In this document: positions 45,972 through 54,975 of the stretch, piece by piece | How the letters are laid out: each line of letters opens with the position of its first letter | How positions within the stretch are numbered: the first letter of the stretch is position 1 | DNA from: Bagarius yarrelli | Lineage: Eukaryota > Chordata > Actinopteri > Siluriformes > Sisoridae | Direction of reading: 5' to 3' | DNA length: 64,000 nt | Assembly (NCBI GenBank): GCA_005784505.1 | Contig: VCAZ01000040.1 | Location: 1,464,501-1,528,500, forward strand | The notes under the pieces: model-generated | What the model was told of the DNA's origin: nothing | The model's input: only the letters and a program-made list of their open reading frames with translations | Database searches by the model: none | Position numbers and translations under genes: made by a program

Positions 45972-47399
45972 AGGTTTTTTTATTACATAGACAGTTGAGC
46001 AATTACGTTTAAATAATTACTTTCCAAATTTAGGTTCAATTTAGGTTAAGGGTTTTTTTCTTCACACAGACTATCAAATTTATATAAATTGTTTTAATCC
46101 TAAGTGATAGCTGTAGGGTTCTTAATCGTTGGTCTTTTGTCTGATGTAGGAAAGATGTCTTTTGTAGGAAAGATGGGGGAAATTTTGCTACCCTGGCAAC
46201 TAGCTATGCCATTTAGAGAGAATTTATATCCTGAGGAAAACATGCTGTCATAGGTTTTTTTACCTTTACCAAATTCTTACACTTGCCACATCAGAGCCTG
46301 TTTTGTAATGATACGTAACACAATATATAATAAAGGAAAAGCAACAAATTGAAGCAAACAATCTTTACTGATGGTTTAGTGGCTGGTTTTGATGTTATAT
46401 AATGTAGGTTACAATAATTAGTCATGATTTGGATGTCTAATTTATGTCAGGTAAATTTTAAGTTACATATGTTTAATATTTTTTAACAAAGGTTGACAAG
46501 TAGAGCACACCAACCCAAACCTTTACCTCAGTCACGCGCTGTGCCAAAAAGAACCTTATAAAGTACTGACATCTAGGGACAGTTTTAAATAGTGCACCTT
46601 GTGTGGCAATAATCAGGATTTATTTAATCAGCTGAACTGATACTAGAAACTATTTTCTTTTTTTATAAATTACAATCGCATTCATTTATTTAATACATAA
46701 AATTGTATTTGATACTTTCAATTTAATACATTTTAATTTAATTTATTCGTTTAAATGCCTGTTTTGGCTGTAATTTAAAATAAATATAAATCGTATTTAT
46801 CCATGGTGAGTTTTAAGCTTAAACAAAAGTAATGAAATTTATGTCCAAATTCAAGTTTTTATTAAAGCCATTTTATAAAAAGGAATACACAGAGTGACAG
46901 GTTTCAAACCTGATTACTTTTTCCCTGGTGAGAAGAAAATAATTTGGTTTTAAAATACACCGAATTGTGCCACCGTTTATAAAGTAACCCACCAGGAAAT
47001 ATTTATCATCACACTTATATCATCTGCAAACAATAAAGCAAATTTTTTTAAAAAACCTTTTTTTGATCAGATATTGCAAACTGTGTCTCTCCCTATCGTT
47101 TACCCCGGTGTAACGAGTGGTAATCCAATAAGGACCTTCTTTATTCCATTTAATTGCTTTGACACTTCTAGGCTAAGTGAGCTTAACCTCATAAAAATAT
47201 ACAGTCAGCATATTAAACCAGGCCAGGTAAATGCTACACTAGTTACATATGTGTGCTAAAGCAAATATATTGGCAACAGACGGGTTTAAGTAGCTGTGCA
47301 AGCAATGACTGTTTCTGAATATTTAAACATGTCTAGAAGTATTTATAAACTGGCACATATATTACATTAACATGATTAACAATGGGTAAGTAAAAAAAT

Positions 47400-47955
47400 T
47401 ATTATGAACCCTAAGAACAAAAGTATTGGGTCACATTTTTTTTTTATTTTAAATGTAGTGTTGGTGGATGTTGGAAATCAACAATCTTCTGGTTAGTTCA
47501 ATGCCTTAACCACTGAGCAACCTGCAAGCCGCATTTACAAGAATTTTTTTTAATAAATAAATAAAGTCTTTTCAAAGAGTTCAGTAAATTTAAGTGTGGT
47601 ACTGTAATATTACGTTTCATCCCTGCCAGATTTTTCACAGTCATTAAGTAGGGTCACCGAGTGCTGAGGTACATGGTGCATAAAAGTCACTAAAATTAAT
47701 TTCAGAGCTGAAGTTAAGCCTAACCTTCAAACTGTAATCCAGGACTTATCATCCAACATCAGTGCCTACAAATGCTCTACTGGATAGATTGGCAAAAATT
47801 CCCACAAAAACACTTGTGGAGATTTTGCCCAGAAGAATAAAAGCTAGCATGGGCATCTACTGCATATTAATGTCTATATATTTAAAAATACAATGTCAAT
47901 AAATTACCGGATAGTGAAATTGTCAGGTGTCCTGATACTTTTGTCCTGATGCATT
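47400..47955 (+). mobile_element. degraded Tc1-type transposon (transposase 3' end) with SINE debris
   Basis: The left terminus ACAAAAGTATTGGGTCAC pairs with the right terminus GTGTCCTGATACTTTTGTCC. Inside are CCAACATCAGTGCCTACAAA, GGCAAAAATTCCCACAAAAA and TTAATGTCTATATATTTA, the end of a fish Tc1-type transposase. A SINE tail (CAATGCCTTAACCACTGAGC) sits at about 47450-47530. Confidence 0.75.
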
Positions 47956-48037
47956 TTTTATATTATAATTCTATTATAGACATATAAAGTGTTTAGTAGT
48001 CCTTTTAAACATGTCCTGGTTTTAAGCTCCATCTAAA

Positions 48038-48071
48038 CTAATTAGAAAAGACATGATGATATCAATAATCC
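48038..48071 (+). promoter_or_regulatory. photoreceptor-type homeobox motifs upstream of guca1b
   Basis: CTAATTAG (48038-48045, RAX/VSX-type) and TAATCC (48066-48071, CRX/OTX-type) lie 28 bp apart, 265-300 bp before the guca1b ATG. Such sites are common in photoreceptor gene promoters. Both are short and could occur by chance in AT-rich DNA. Confidence 0.3.
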
Positions 48072-48335
48072 TTCTTGTCATGTGACCCAAAACAATCCTC
48101 ATACCAGATCCCAAAACAGTAAGTATTAGCACGAGGTCAAAGGAACACCAACACGCTTTTGTCTATGTTGAATTAATTTAATTTTTTGATTTAATTATAC
48201 ATGTGTTTGCTATGTAGATGCAAGTTAGGAGATAGAAATCTGCACTAATATTGTACAGAATTTTTTAATTGAGAAAAGCTGAGATGTGAGAATGAACATT
48301 CTTGGTTGAGAAGCTGAAGAAGAGCTTTTCACACA

Positions 48336-48536
48336 ATGGGTCAGCGACTCAGTGATGAAACGGACGATAAGGAAATTGATGTTGCTGAACTGCAGGAGTG
48401 GTATAAAAAGTTTGTGGTGGAATGCCCAAGTGGAACCCTTTTCAAACACGAGTTCAAGAATTTTTTCGGCGTAACCGACAACCAAGAAGCTGCAGATTAC
48501 ATCGAGAACATGTTTCGTGCTTTTGATAAAAACGGG
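48336..48536 (+). CDS. guca1b: guca1b exon 1 (67 codons)
   Basis: Starts ATGGGTCAGCG at 48336, preceded by CACACA rather than a strong Kozak context. It ends with the codons of DKNG, phase 0, followed by the donor GTGGGTAA. It covers the myristoylation signal, the non-functional EF1 and the start of the EF2 loop. Reading on past the donor soon leaves the GCAP homology, which fixes the boundary. Confidence 0.95.
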
Positions 48537-49341
48537 GTGGGTAATGCAGTTATTTTAGTCCGCACTGATGTTATTTCTAATGATTTATTATAACAGTAAG
48601 ATGTAGTAGTGTCTCTTTGTGGCATTTAAAGATCTAATTGTAGTATTATTTTATATTGGATTTCTCTGTTTTTTTTTCTTCTTTTTTATAGGACAACACT
48701 ATTGACTTTCTGGAATATGTTGCAGCCTTGAACTTGGTGTTACGTGGCAAACTGGAACATAAACTAAAATGGACTTTTAAAATGTATGATAAGGATGGAA
48801 GTGGTTGCATTGACAAGACAGAGCTAAAGGAGATTGTGGAGGTGATCACTTCCTAACTTCTCAGTAGTGTATTTAAAATAAAAACTCATAAAACTGTCAT
48901 ATAACCTGAAATGTTGAAGAACATGATCAATGTAGTGGTAATGTTGTTCAAGAGACCTGGTCATAACACTTACCGTTAGAGCTCTCACCTGAAAATGTCT
49001 ATCAAATAAACATAACAGATTGTATAGTTCCCTCCAGTAAAATATCAGATCAGTTTGCTACAGGTTATGTTTATAAATTCACAATGATTAATGAATTGCT
49101 ATTAATGCCAATTAATCCTGCTTTTAAGATGCTTCACTTTGTAATATTTAGCCTGTTTTTTTTTTTTTCAGTCAATCTACCGAATGAAGAAAGCGTGCCA
49201 TGGAGAGCTAGATGAAGAGTGTAACCTACTCACCCCAGACCAGGTGGTGGACCGAATATTTGAGCTGGTGGACGAGAATGGAGATGGTTTTAGATTTTGT
49301 TTTTCTTTATATATATATATATATATATTATATAATATATA

Positions 49342-49381
<40 letters not shown>

Positions 49382-50248
49382 ATATAGTAATCTTATTTAT
49401 CAATAAGTGAAGCACACATAACTGTAAACAAGGCCTAAGGACATAGAAACCCCACAATCTTTACATTTACTGTTTGGGAAAACTTAAGGGAGGAAAAATG
49501 TTCAGAGATTTTACATGTTAAACCAGCTGGACCGCAGGGAGCAAATTAGGGTAATTATTTACTGATTCTCAACCTGAACTTTGTCTGGTTTTTACTTTTA
49601 GAAACAGTACAAACACAGTATGTTTAGTACAATATCAACAAAACAAAATTCGGAGGTAGATCATTTTTTTTCTGTATAGGATAACAAGATACCTAAAAAA
49701 AATAAGTTATAGACTATGACAGCAATATAATTGGGTCCAAATGCTAGATTTCCAGTTGTGATTATTCTCCAATATGAAGACCCAACGTTACTTAACGTCA
49801 CTGAATCAAAATGTGTCTGAAATTAATGGAACAAAGTAGCAGGGGAATTTTTATATTGGGTTCATGTTAACAATGTTTAAAAATGATTATGGACATATAC
49901 AAGCAATAAATAACTTTCTCAACCAAAATTGCAGCACGCTATATTTGGTTTAAGAAAATGAGAATAAATGTAACCGCATGTACATGTAAATTATTTTGCT
50001 TTACAGTGTGTCAACAAACTCAATTCCCAGATCAGTCTTTCGAATTCGAACAATAAAATAGACTTAAATAATAATTATTGAAAGAGAAAGTTATTTTGAG
50101 CCTGTTCTCTGTTTACATAGGGGAGCTGTCATTGGATGAGTTTGTTGACGGTGCACGGCGTGACAAGTGGGTCATGAAGATGCTGCAGATGGACGTGAAC
50201 CCAGGAGAATGGATCAATGAGCAGCGACGGAGAAGCGCAAATTTCTAA
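48336..50248 (+). CDS. guca1b: guca1b: guanylate cyclase-activating protein 2 (exons 48336-48536, 48692-48841, 49172-49286, 50121-50248)
   Basis: Four exons give 594 nt, 197 aa plus stop; human GCAP2 is about 200 aa. GCAPs are neuronal calcium sensor proteins. In rod and cone outer segments they activate retinal membrane guanylate cyclase when calcium falls, restoring cGMP after light. Visible features are the N-terminal MGQRLS myristoylation signal (Gly2, Ser6), a degenerate first EF-hand with the GCAP CPSG motif (residues 30-33), and three canonical EF-hand loops: D64-E75 (DKNGDNTIDFLE), D100-E111 (DKDGSGCIDKTE) and D151-E162 (DENGDGELSLDE). The MGQ start, the KLEHKLKWTFK segment and the KWVMKMLQMDVNP C-terminus place it with GCAP2 (guca1b) rather than guca1a or guca1c. 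The ATG is the family start. No inactivating change was seen. The exon 3 donor (GTTTTA) is weak and sits beside an AT microsatellite. Confidence 0.95.
48692..48841 (+). CDS. guca1b: guca1b exon 2 (50 codons)
   Basis: The acceptor is a poly-T tract followed by TATAG. The exon begins with the codons of DNTIDFLEYV and ends with KEIVE, phase 0, donor GTGATC. It completes EF2, and contains the inter-domain LRGKLEHKLKWTFK segment and the whole EF3 loop. Confidence 0.95.
49172..49286 (+). CDS. guca1b: guca1b exon 3
   Basis: The acceptor is a run of T followed by CAG. The exon encodes SIYRMKKACHGEL...LTPDQVVDRIFELVDENGD plus the first base of the next glycine codon (115 nt, phase 1 end). The donor must be GTTTTAGA to keep frame with exon 4, although its +3 to +5 bases are non-consensus. 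An (AT)n tract begins 22 nt inside the intron. Confidence 0.9.
49308..49379. repeat. (AT)n microsatellite in guca1b intron 3
   Basis: An almost pure AT dinucleotide run of about 70 bp, with a few TTA interruptions, directly inside the 5' end of intron 3. Confidence 0.95.
49380..50120. other. guca1b intron 3, remainder
   Basis: AT-rich sequence with no repeat or coding potential that I recognise. Confidence 0.5.
50121..50248 (+). CDS. guca1b: guca1b exon 4 with stop
   Basis: The acceptor is GTTTACATAG. The exon completes the EF4 loop (GELSLDEF), then VDGARRDKWVMKMLQMD and the C-terminus ...NEQRRRSANF, with TAA at 50246-50248. The KWVMKMLQM block is typical of GCAP2. Confidence 0.95.
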
Positions 50249-51287
50249 AGACATCAATCCAGAATACAAACGCTCCCTTATAGCTAAGATTTCACTCTGA
50301 TCACTGATCACACTTTATGATCTACTTTAAACAATAGAATTGTGAATAAACACTATTCAGCATGGCCACCTTTTCCCAATGCAATTCCCAAAACAAACTT
50401 TAATGTGTGGTCCAAGATGTGCACCAGAGACATGCCAAATGTTTGGGTTTCCTTTTGATTTTGCTTTAAATTTCGGTTTACTTGTAACAGTATTTTTCGT
50501 TTCAAACTTGGCTTAGATTGAGGATGGCAACTTTATTTATTTTATTTTTTTTATTTTATTTTTTTTTTAATGATTATTTAGACATAATTTTTATTTTAAA
50601 TCCAACTTTCTGAGTGTTTGCTAACATGTTTAATGCTAACAAACAAAGTGTGGGTTTACATACATAAAGCTATTTCGTAATGCTGCAAAATACAACATGG
50701 ACCAGTCGTTCTTAGCAGCATACAATAACAAAGTCTTGGCTTTTTACATAGCATACAAAATGTGCACACACATTCCGAGAATTTATTATGTGTTTTGTTT
50801 AGTTTTAACAAAATGTGGCACCTGATTCCCCCTGCAATTTAACACACTAGTCTGAGTTTTAAGATTTAAGGGTGTTAATAAATAAAGCTGAGCTAAACCC
50901 CCCTGGAGTCGAGTATGGGTTTATGTACTGAACATGATTTTAATAAAATTTTATATATATTCTGCCAAACATCAGACTCTCAATCATCATCTGGAGGCAG
51001 TTTACCTCAAGCTTTCAGTACCCAATTGCTGTGTGTGTGATTGTGTGTTTCTGTGTGAAGAGTTTTTGAGACCCTTTTGAACAAATAAATAGTAATTGAA
51101 ACATAATTCAGAAAGTACTAAAGACCTTTTCTAGTTTACGTTCAGATTTAAGAAGACTTCGTACCAATTAATTCAGGGCATAAAGCAGGGGACATCCTGG
51201 ACACTACAACACACATACATATTTTACAGGAAAACCTAGAAAAACCCCAGTGCACAGAAAAAACTGTAGGAGTAGTACTGTAAAATC
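50249..51287 (+). other. guca1b 3' flank
   Basis: AT-rich, with a T/A homopolymer-rich patch near 50.53-50.57 kb and several AATAAA hexamers. No gene seen. Confidence 0.5.
50345..50350 (+). terminator. candidate guca1b polyadenylation signal
   Basis: AATAAA about 97 bp after the guca1b stop codon. Further AATAAA copies near 50.88 and 50.94 kb could serve longer transcripts. Confidence 0.45.
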
Positions 51288-51356
51288 AAGGAGATAAATG
51301 TAAGTCGCTCTGCAGAAGGGTGTCTGCCAAATACCATAAATGTAATGTAATGTAAG
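51288..51356 (+). repeat. SINE tail fragment
   Basis: Matches the 3' part of the tRNA-derived SINE found elsewhere in the window: AGATAAATGTAAGTCGCTCT, then GGTGTCTGCCAAAT...TAAATGTAATG. Confidence 0.75.
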
Positions 51357-52190
51357 TGTCGATAAAAATATTTTGAGCAGGATTACGATATAAAAACAAT
51401 ATATTGATTAACTTACTCCACTGTAAACATTCCAGAGAAACTAGTGCTCTTTTGATTGTGTCTAATATCAAAGTATTTGTTTCTATTTTTTTTCCTGGAT
51501 GTCACAATTGCATTTAGAGTGTGACACCATCACATAAGCATCACAGACACTGTGTTAGACCGAGATTTAAAATAAGAGAACCAATTCAATAAAGAAAGAA
51601 AGAGAGTATAGTAAAAACCATTCAGATTCAAACATTTAGAAAATAAAAGAAAAAATTGTTAAGCAATATAGAATGGCAGCTACAAGACGTATCTCTTCTT
51701 TCCTCAACTTTTTTAGTAGGTTTGTTAATTCCTTCTTTTTCTTTGCTTGTGCGACAAAGAGCTCGAAGTCCCTGCCAGAAGGTGTAAGTGTAAGAGATGC
51801 AGATAAATCTGCCTGGGACCCAAGCTATACTACAAAGCTGCCCTCTGTGTTTCTTTGCTGCCCTCTGTTGGTGGTGTGGCGTATGAACCTCAGAACATAA
51901 ACACACTATACTAGACTTCTCCTTTCGACTGTTCTGTTTACAAAGAATAGTGCAGAAACCAAAGACAACTGTCTGAAGTGTACATGTGACAGATAGTAGA
52001 GGTATGTATTTTTTGTTTGCAATTTGATAAGCAAAACACTCATGCTGGTATTTGAATATACTAGACAGACAGACAGGCAGGCAGGCTGTCGACCTGAATA
52101 TAAAAAGGAATATTTACCAAACAATGTAAAATATTTATTTGCAAAATAATAGCTAATTAAATATGTATTTTAGATGGTTAATGTGATTTT
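51357..52190. other. spacer before the hAT fossil
   Basis: Unrecognised sequence. It contains a CTCF-like motif on the - strand (51857-51871), a short CAGA/CAGG tandem tract (52063-52085) and overlapping open frames of 75-92 codons on both strands at 51.63-51.91 kb that match nothing I know. Confidence 0.4.
51857..51871 (-). promoter_or_regulatory. CTCF-like motif
   Basis: On the - strand this reads CCAACAGAGGGCAGC, one mismatch from the core CCASYAGRKGGCRSY. Confidence 0.35.
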
Positions 52191-52194
52191 CACT

Positions 52195-52870
52195 CCTGAA
52201 CCTCGGCGCACAGCGTCTCCACATCAGGTCTATAAAGGTCAACTTCATATTCACACAGGATGTCTGTGAGGCGTGAAATGTTGAGATTCGGCACATGACC
52301 GCTAGGTGGCAGTGCGACAGCATGATGGCAACAGGTAGGAGGACGAAGAAGAGGGTTTTACTGGAGAAGGGTTAGGGATGATCCGGTAGATTCGCTGCGA
52401 TTTAAAAAAAAATCCCTGTAGTTTAAACCGGAGCTCGGGTCTCTTCTGTTCAGTCGCAACATCAACCGAGCGATGTTTGTTTTTTATATAGTTCATATTG
52501 GAAAAGATCTCCTCACATACGTATGTGGATCTAAGGAAAAATTCCAAATGTAGACTGTTTTATGTTTATATAAATGTGGGAGAACATTCCAGGTTTCGCG
52601 TGCTGTCGCGTGTCCCATAGGGGAGGGAGAGGGACTCATATTTTAAGCGACAAATAAGTAAACACATTTTAATGATGCAAGTTTACCATCGTTTTTAAAT
52701 TCAGAATTATTTTAAAATTGAACTATAATAAAATAAATTAAATACTCATTATTTATTCTCATTATTTTTTCCAAAGCCAAAGAAAGCCGCTTAAAGAAAA
52801 CCGAAGGCTTAGGGATAAAAGAGCCACATGCAGCTCCGGAGCCAGAGGGGTTGCCGACCCCTGCACTCTA
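52195..52870 (-). mobile_element. degraded hAT transposon (transposase C-terminus plus one terminus)
   Basis: On the - strand, 52420-52547 encodes a segment like RSTYVCEEIFSNMNYIKNKH, the hAT dimerisation-domain signature (usually GSTYxCEQxFSxMxxIKSKHR). Another frame at about 52195-52265 resembles the family's tail (LTDILCEYEVDLYRPDVETL). At 52855-52869 the + strand reads GGTTGCCGACCCCTG, the reverse complement of the hAT terminal repeat CAGGGGTCGGCAACC. Frameshifts and a large internal deletion make it inactive. It resembles the GTF2IRD2/ZBED-like hAT branch, judged from memory. Confidence 0.7.
52299..52314 (+). promoter_or_regulatory. strong CTCF-like motif
   Basis: CCGCTAGGTGGCAGTG closely matches the core CTCF consensus. 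It interrupts the degraded hAT open frame. Confidence 0.45.
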
Positions 52871-53020
52871 GGAATACAATAATACCTCGAATACTCACCT
52901 CCGTGAAGTTGGCACCCCATGAAAAGAAATAATCACCAAAAGTATGCCATTCGTTTGTGCCGTAAAAAACTTTTGTGCTGGATTGGTTTTTGAGATATTA
53001 AGCTTTATTTTTATGACAGT

Positions 53021-53690
53021 GTGACGTCACTCTCCACCCCATGTTGCTCAAATCGCTCCGAACCAGCGCAGTTTGTTTGTGCTCGATTTGTGCCCGTTTG
53101 TGTTAAACAAACTATCAATTTACCTTCCTAGTTAAACAAACTATCAATTCCCTCCCGTCCCTAGCACAGTATTTTCGGGAGCTGTGACGGGACTCTGACC
53201 ACCCCAGTCGCCACCCAGTCGCAAAATCGCATTCAAATCCGTGCTCATTCATTTGTGCTCGATTTGTGCCGCTGAAATGAACGTTAAATATATTTCCGCT
53301 TCTTAAAAAAAAACAACAATTCGGAGCAGTGACGTCACTCTCCACCCCATTCCGCCCAAATCGCTCCAAACCGATGCCATTCGTTTGTGCTCAATTTGTG
53401 CTGGTTTGTGCCGTTAAAAGAAACCTTATAACTGTGACCACTTTTATTATAAAACTAAAAAGATTATTTTTACGATCCGTGACGTCACTCTCCACCCCAT
53501 ACCGTCCAAATCTCTCCAAGCCGGTGCCGTTCGTTTGTGCTCGATTTATGCTGGTTTGTGCCGTTAAAATGAACCGTATATCTATTTCCCTTCCTTAGAA
53601 ATAACTTATAGAATATTCGGGGCAGTGACGTCACTCTCCACCCCATACCGTTCAAATAGCTATCTGTTTGTGCTGTTTTGTTGTGGAAAA
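53021..53690 (+). repeat. tandem repeat, about 148-bp unit, five copies, with CRE palindromes
   Basis: Units start at 53021, 53184, 53329, 53479 and 53625 (spacings 163, 145, 150 and 146). Each carries (G)TGACGTCACTCTCCACCCCA, then a CCAAATC-GCTCC segment, then CGTTTGTGCTCGATTTGTGC and CCGTTAAAA-GAAAC. Unit 2 is the most diverged and has lost the palindrome; unit 5 is truncated. A partial copy precedes the array at about 52905-53015. The open frames across it are products of the periodicity. Confidence 0.9.
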
Positions 53691-53699
53691 AACTGTGGG

Positions 53700-54560
53700 T
53701 AGGTTCCTGAACCCGTGGCGGATCAGTAGGAATTGCGAATGTTCGTACGTGTCATCAAAAATGCTAATAAATGTTTATTTTTAGAGTTTAAACCCTAAAT
53801 ATGACCCAAATTATGCTCCCATACGCTTTAATTTCATTTTAAGGTTATCTTAATATATTAGACTTTGAAAAAGCGCTGAGACGTGCGAAGATTAACTGCA
53901 ACGTCACTTATACGCTAGTGACAGTCAAGCCAATTAGCAACGAGATACGCTGCTGTGTGATTGGCTATTTCCAACCCTTTCAGTTAATAGCATGTCGTCA
54001 TTGAGGCTACGTCATCGTTCACCGTCATAGTCCAAACAGTATGCATTTGCAATGAATACTAGAAGGACATTTATTTTTATATTATTTATTTTATTTTTAT
54101 TATTTTTGTGTTGAATTTACGTTAACATTTATTTGCTATTACAAAATTGTAAATTAACTACAGTATTTTCTAATAATTATGCAAACGTTAGCGTTCCAAC
54201 GGTACTTTGCGAATGAGTATCGCAACTTACAGTAGAGCACTTTACTTAAAAAGGAACATTTTCCAAGTTTGCTAACTGATTACATGCTAACTGATTACTT
54301 GTATGTCTTTACCTTTCCCTACAAAACAGTAGAACTTTCATTAACAAAAAAAGTTCTTACCGATTTTGAACTTAAAAGCAAAAAAAACCTATAAAATAAA
54401 CAAACACTTCTGCTGGGTTTTTCGAGGACATATTTCGCAGATCTGTGAAAAAATTAGTTGGGTTCCAATTAAAATGTCGCGAATCCAGAAACGCGAATTA
54501 GACTTCACAATTGGACGCGCAGTGCTGTTTGGTCCGCCCAAGTTCTCTATGTGCACGCTG
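53700..54560. other. oard1 upstream region
   Basis: Comparatively rich in CpG for this window (CGTACGTG, GCTACGTCATCG, ACGTGCG). No repeat or coding exon recognised. Confidence 0.4.
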
Positions 54561-54591
54561 ATTGGCTACAACCATCTCCGCCACTTCCGGG
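54559..54591 (+). promoter_or_regulatory. oard1 core promoter motifs (NF-Y and ETS type)
   Basis: TGATTGGC (inverted CCAAT box, from 54559) and ACTTCCGGG (ETS site, 54583-54591) with no TATA box. This is the usual arrangement of a housekeeping promoter. They sit just before the inferred non-coding first exon. Confidence 0.5.
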
Positions 54592-54599
54592 TTTAAGTT

Positions 54600-54651
54600 T
54601 ACGTTGTGTTGTGTGGTAACAAAGCTAATCCATTAGCTGTTGTCAGTTAAT
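54600..54651 (+). other. oard1: inferred non-coding first exon of oard1
   Basis: The transcript probably begins just after the ETS motif and is spliced at GTAAGT (54652). It would join an acceptor after TTTGTGTTCAAG (exon 2 from about 54793), giving a 141-bp intron. The 5' edge is a guess. Confidence 0.4.
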
Positions 54652-54818
54652 GTAAGTAAAAATGATTTACTGTAACAACGGCGTCTCTTTAAAACAACAC
54701 CACACTGCACCATATAGATAATAACTATAGTGCAACTTGTTTTAATTTAGCCATGTTTATTTAAGCCTAAATGTAGTCTGTTTGTGTTCAAGGGTTGCAA
54801 CTACAAAAGCTGGAAAGA

Positions 54819-54975
54819 ATGGAATATAAACTGCGGCATGTGAGAGGAGATCTGTTCTCCTGCCCCAGCACCGACTCTCTGGCTCACTGCATCAGCATGG
54901 ACTGCAAGATGGGCGCAGGCATCGCTGTCAAATTTAAAAAGAACTTTAGAGGAGTTAAGGAACTTCTTGCACAAC
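54819..54975 (+). CDS. oard1: oard1 first coding exon
   Basis: 157 nt ending in CAA C, followed by the donor GTGAGT. It encodes MEYKLRHVRGDLF through RGVKELLAQ, that is, the first beta strands and the glycine-rich ADP-ribose loop (MGAGIAV). Confidence 0.95.

Larger units (their letters stand above)
42970..48335. other. klhdc8b-guca1b intergenic region
   Basis: This span contains a SINE (43440-43625), a second multi-copy repeat (43690-43862), a long foldback element (45689-45971) and a Tc1-type remnant (47400-47955). The spans 43870-45680 and 45975-47395 show no gene or repeat that I recognise. About 300 bp before guca1b there are homeobox-type motifs, listed separately. Confidence 0.6.

Noticed and set aside
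51628..51906. Opposing open frames of 92 and 75 codons
   Set aside because: They overlap on both strands, match no family, and have no splice or promoter support.
53329..53598. 89-codon frame with internally repeated peptide
   Set aside because: The peptide repeats because the DNA unit repeats. There is no start context, splice support or known domain.
53021..53690. CRISPR-like array
   Set aside because: The genome is eukaryotic. Units are about 148 bp and similar throughout, with no short repeat/unique spacer pattern.
54795..54818. An upstream start for oard1
   Set aside because: The extension in this frame has no ATG (TTG at 54795). The first ATG is at 54819, next to the conserved macrodomain start.
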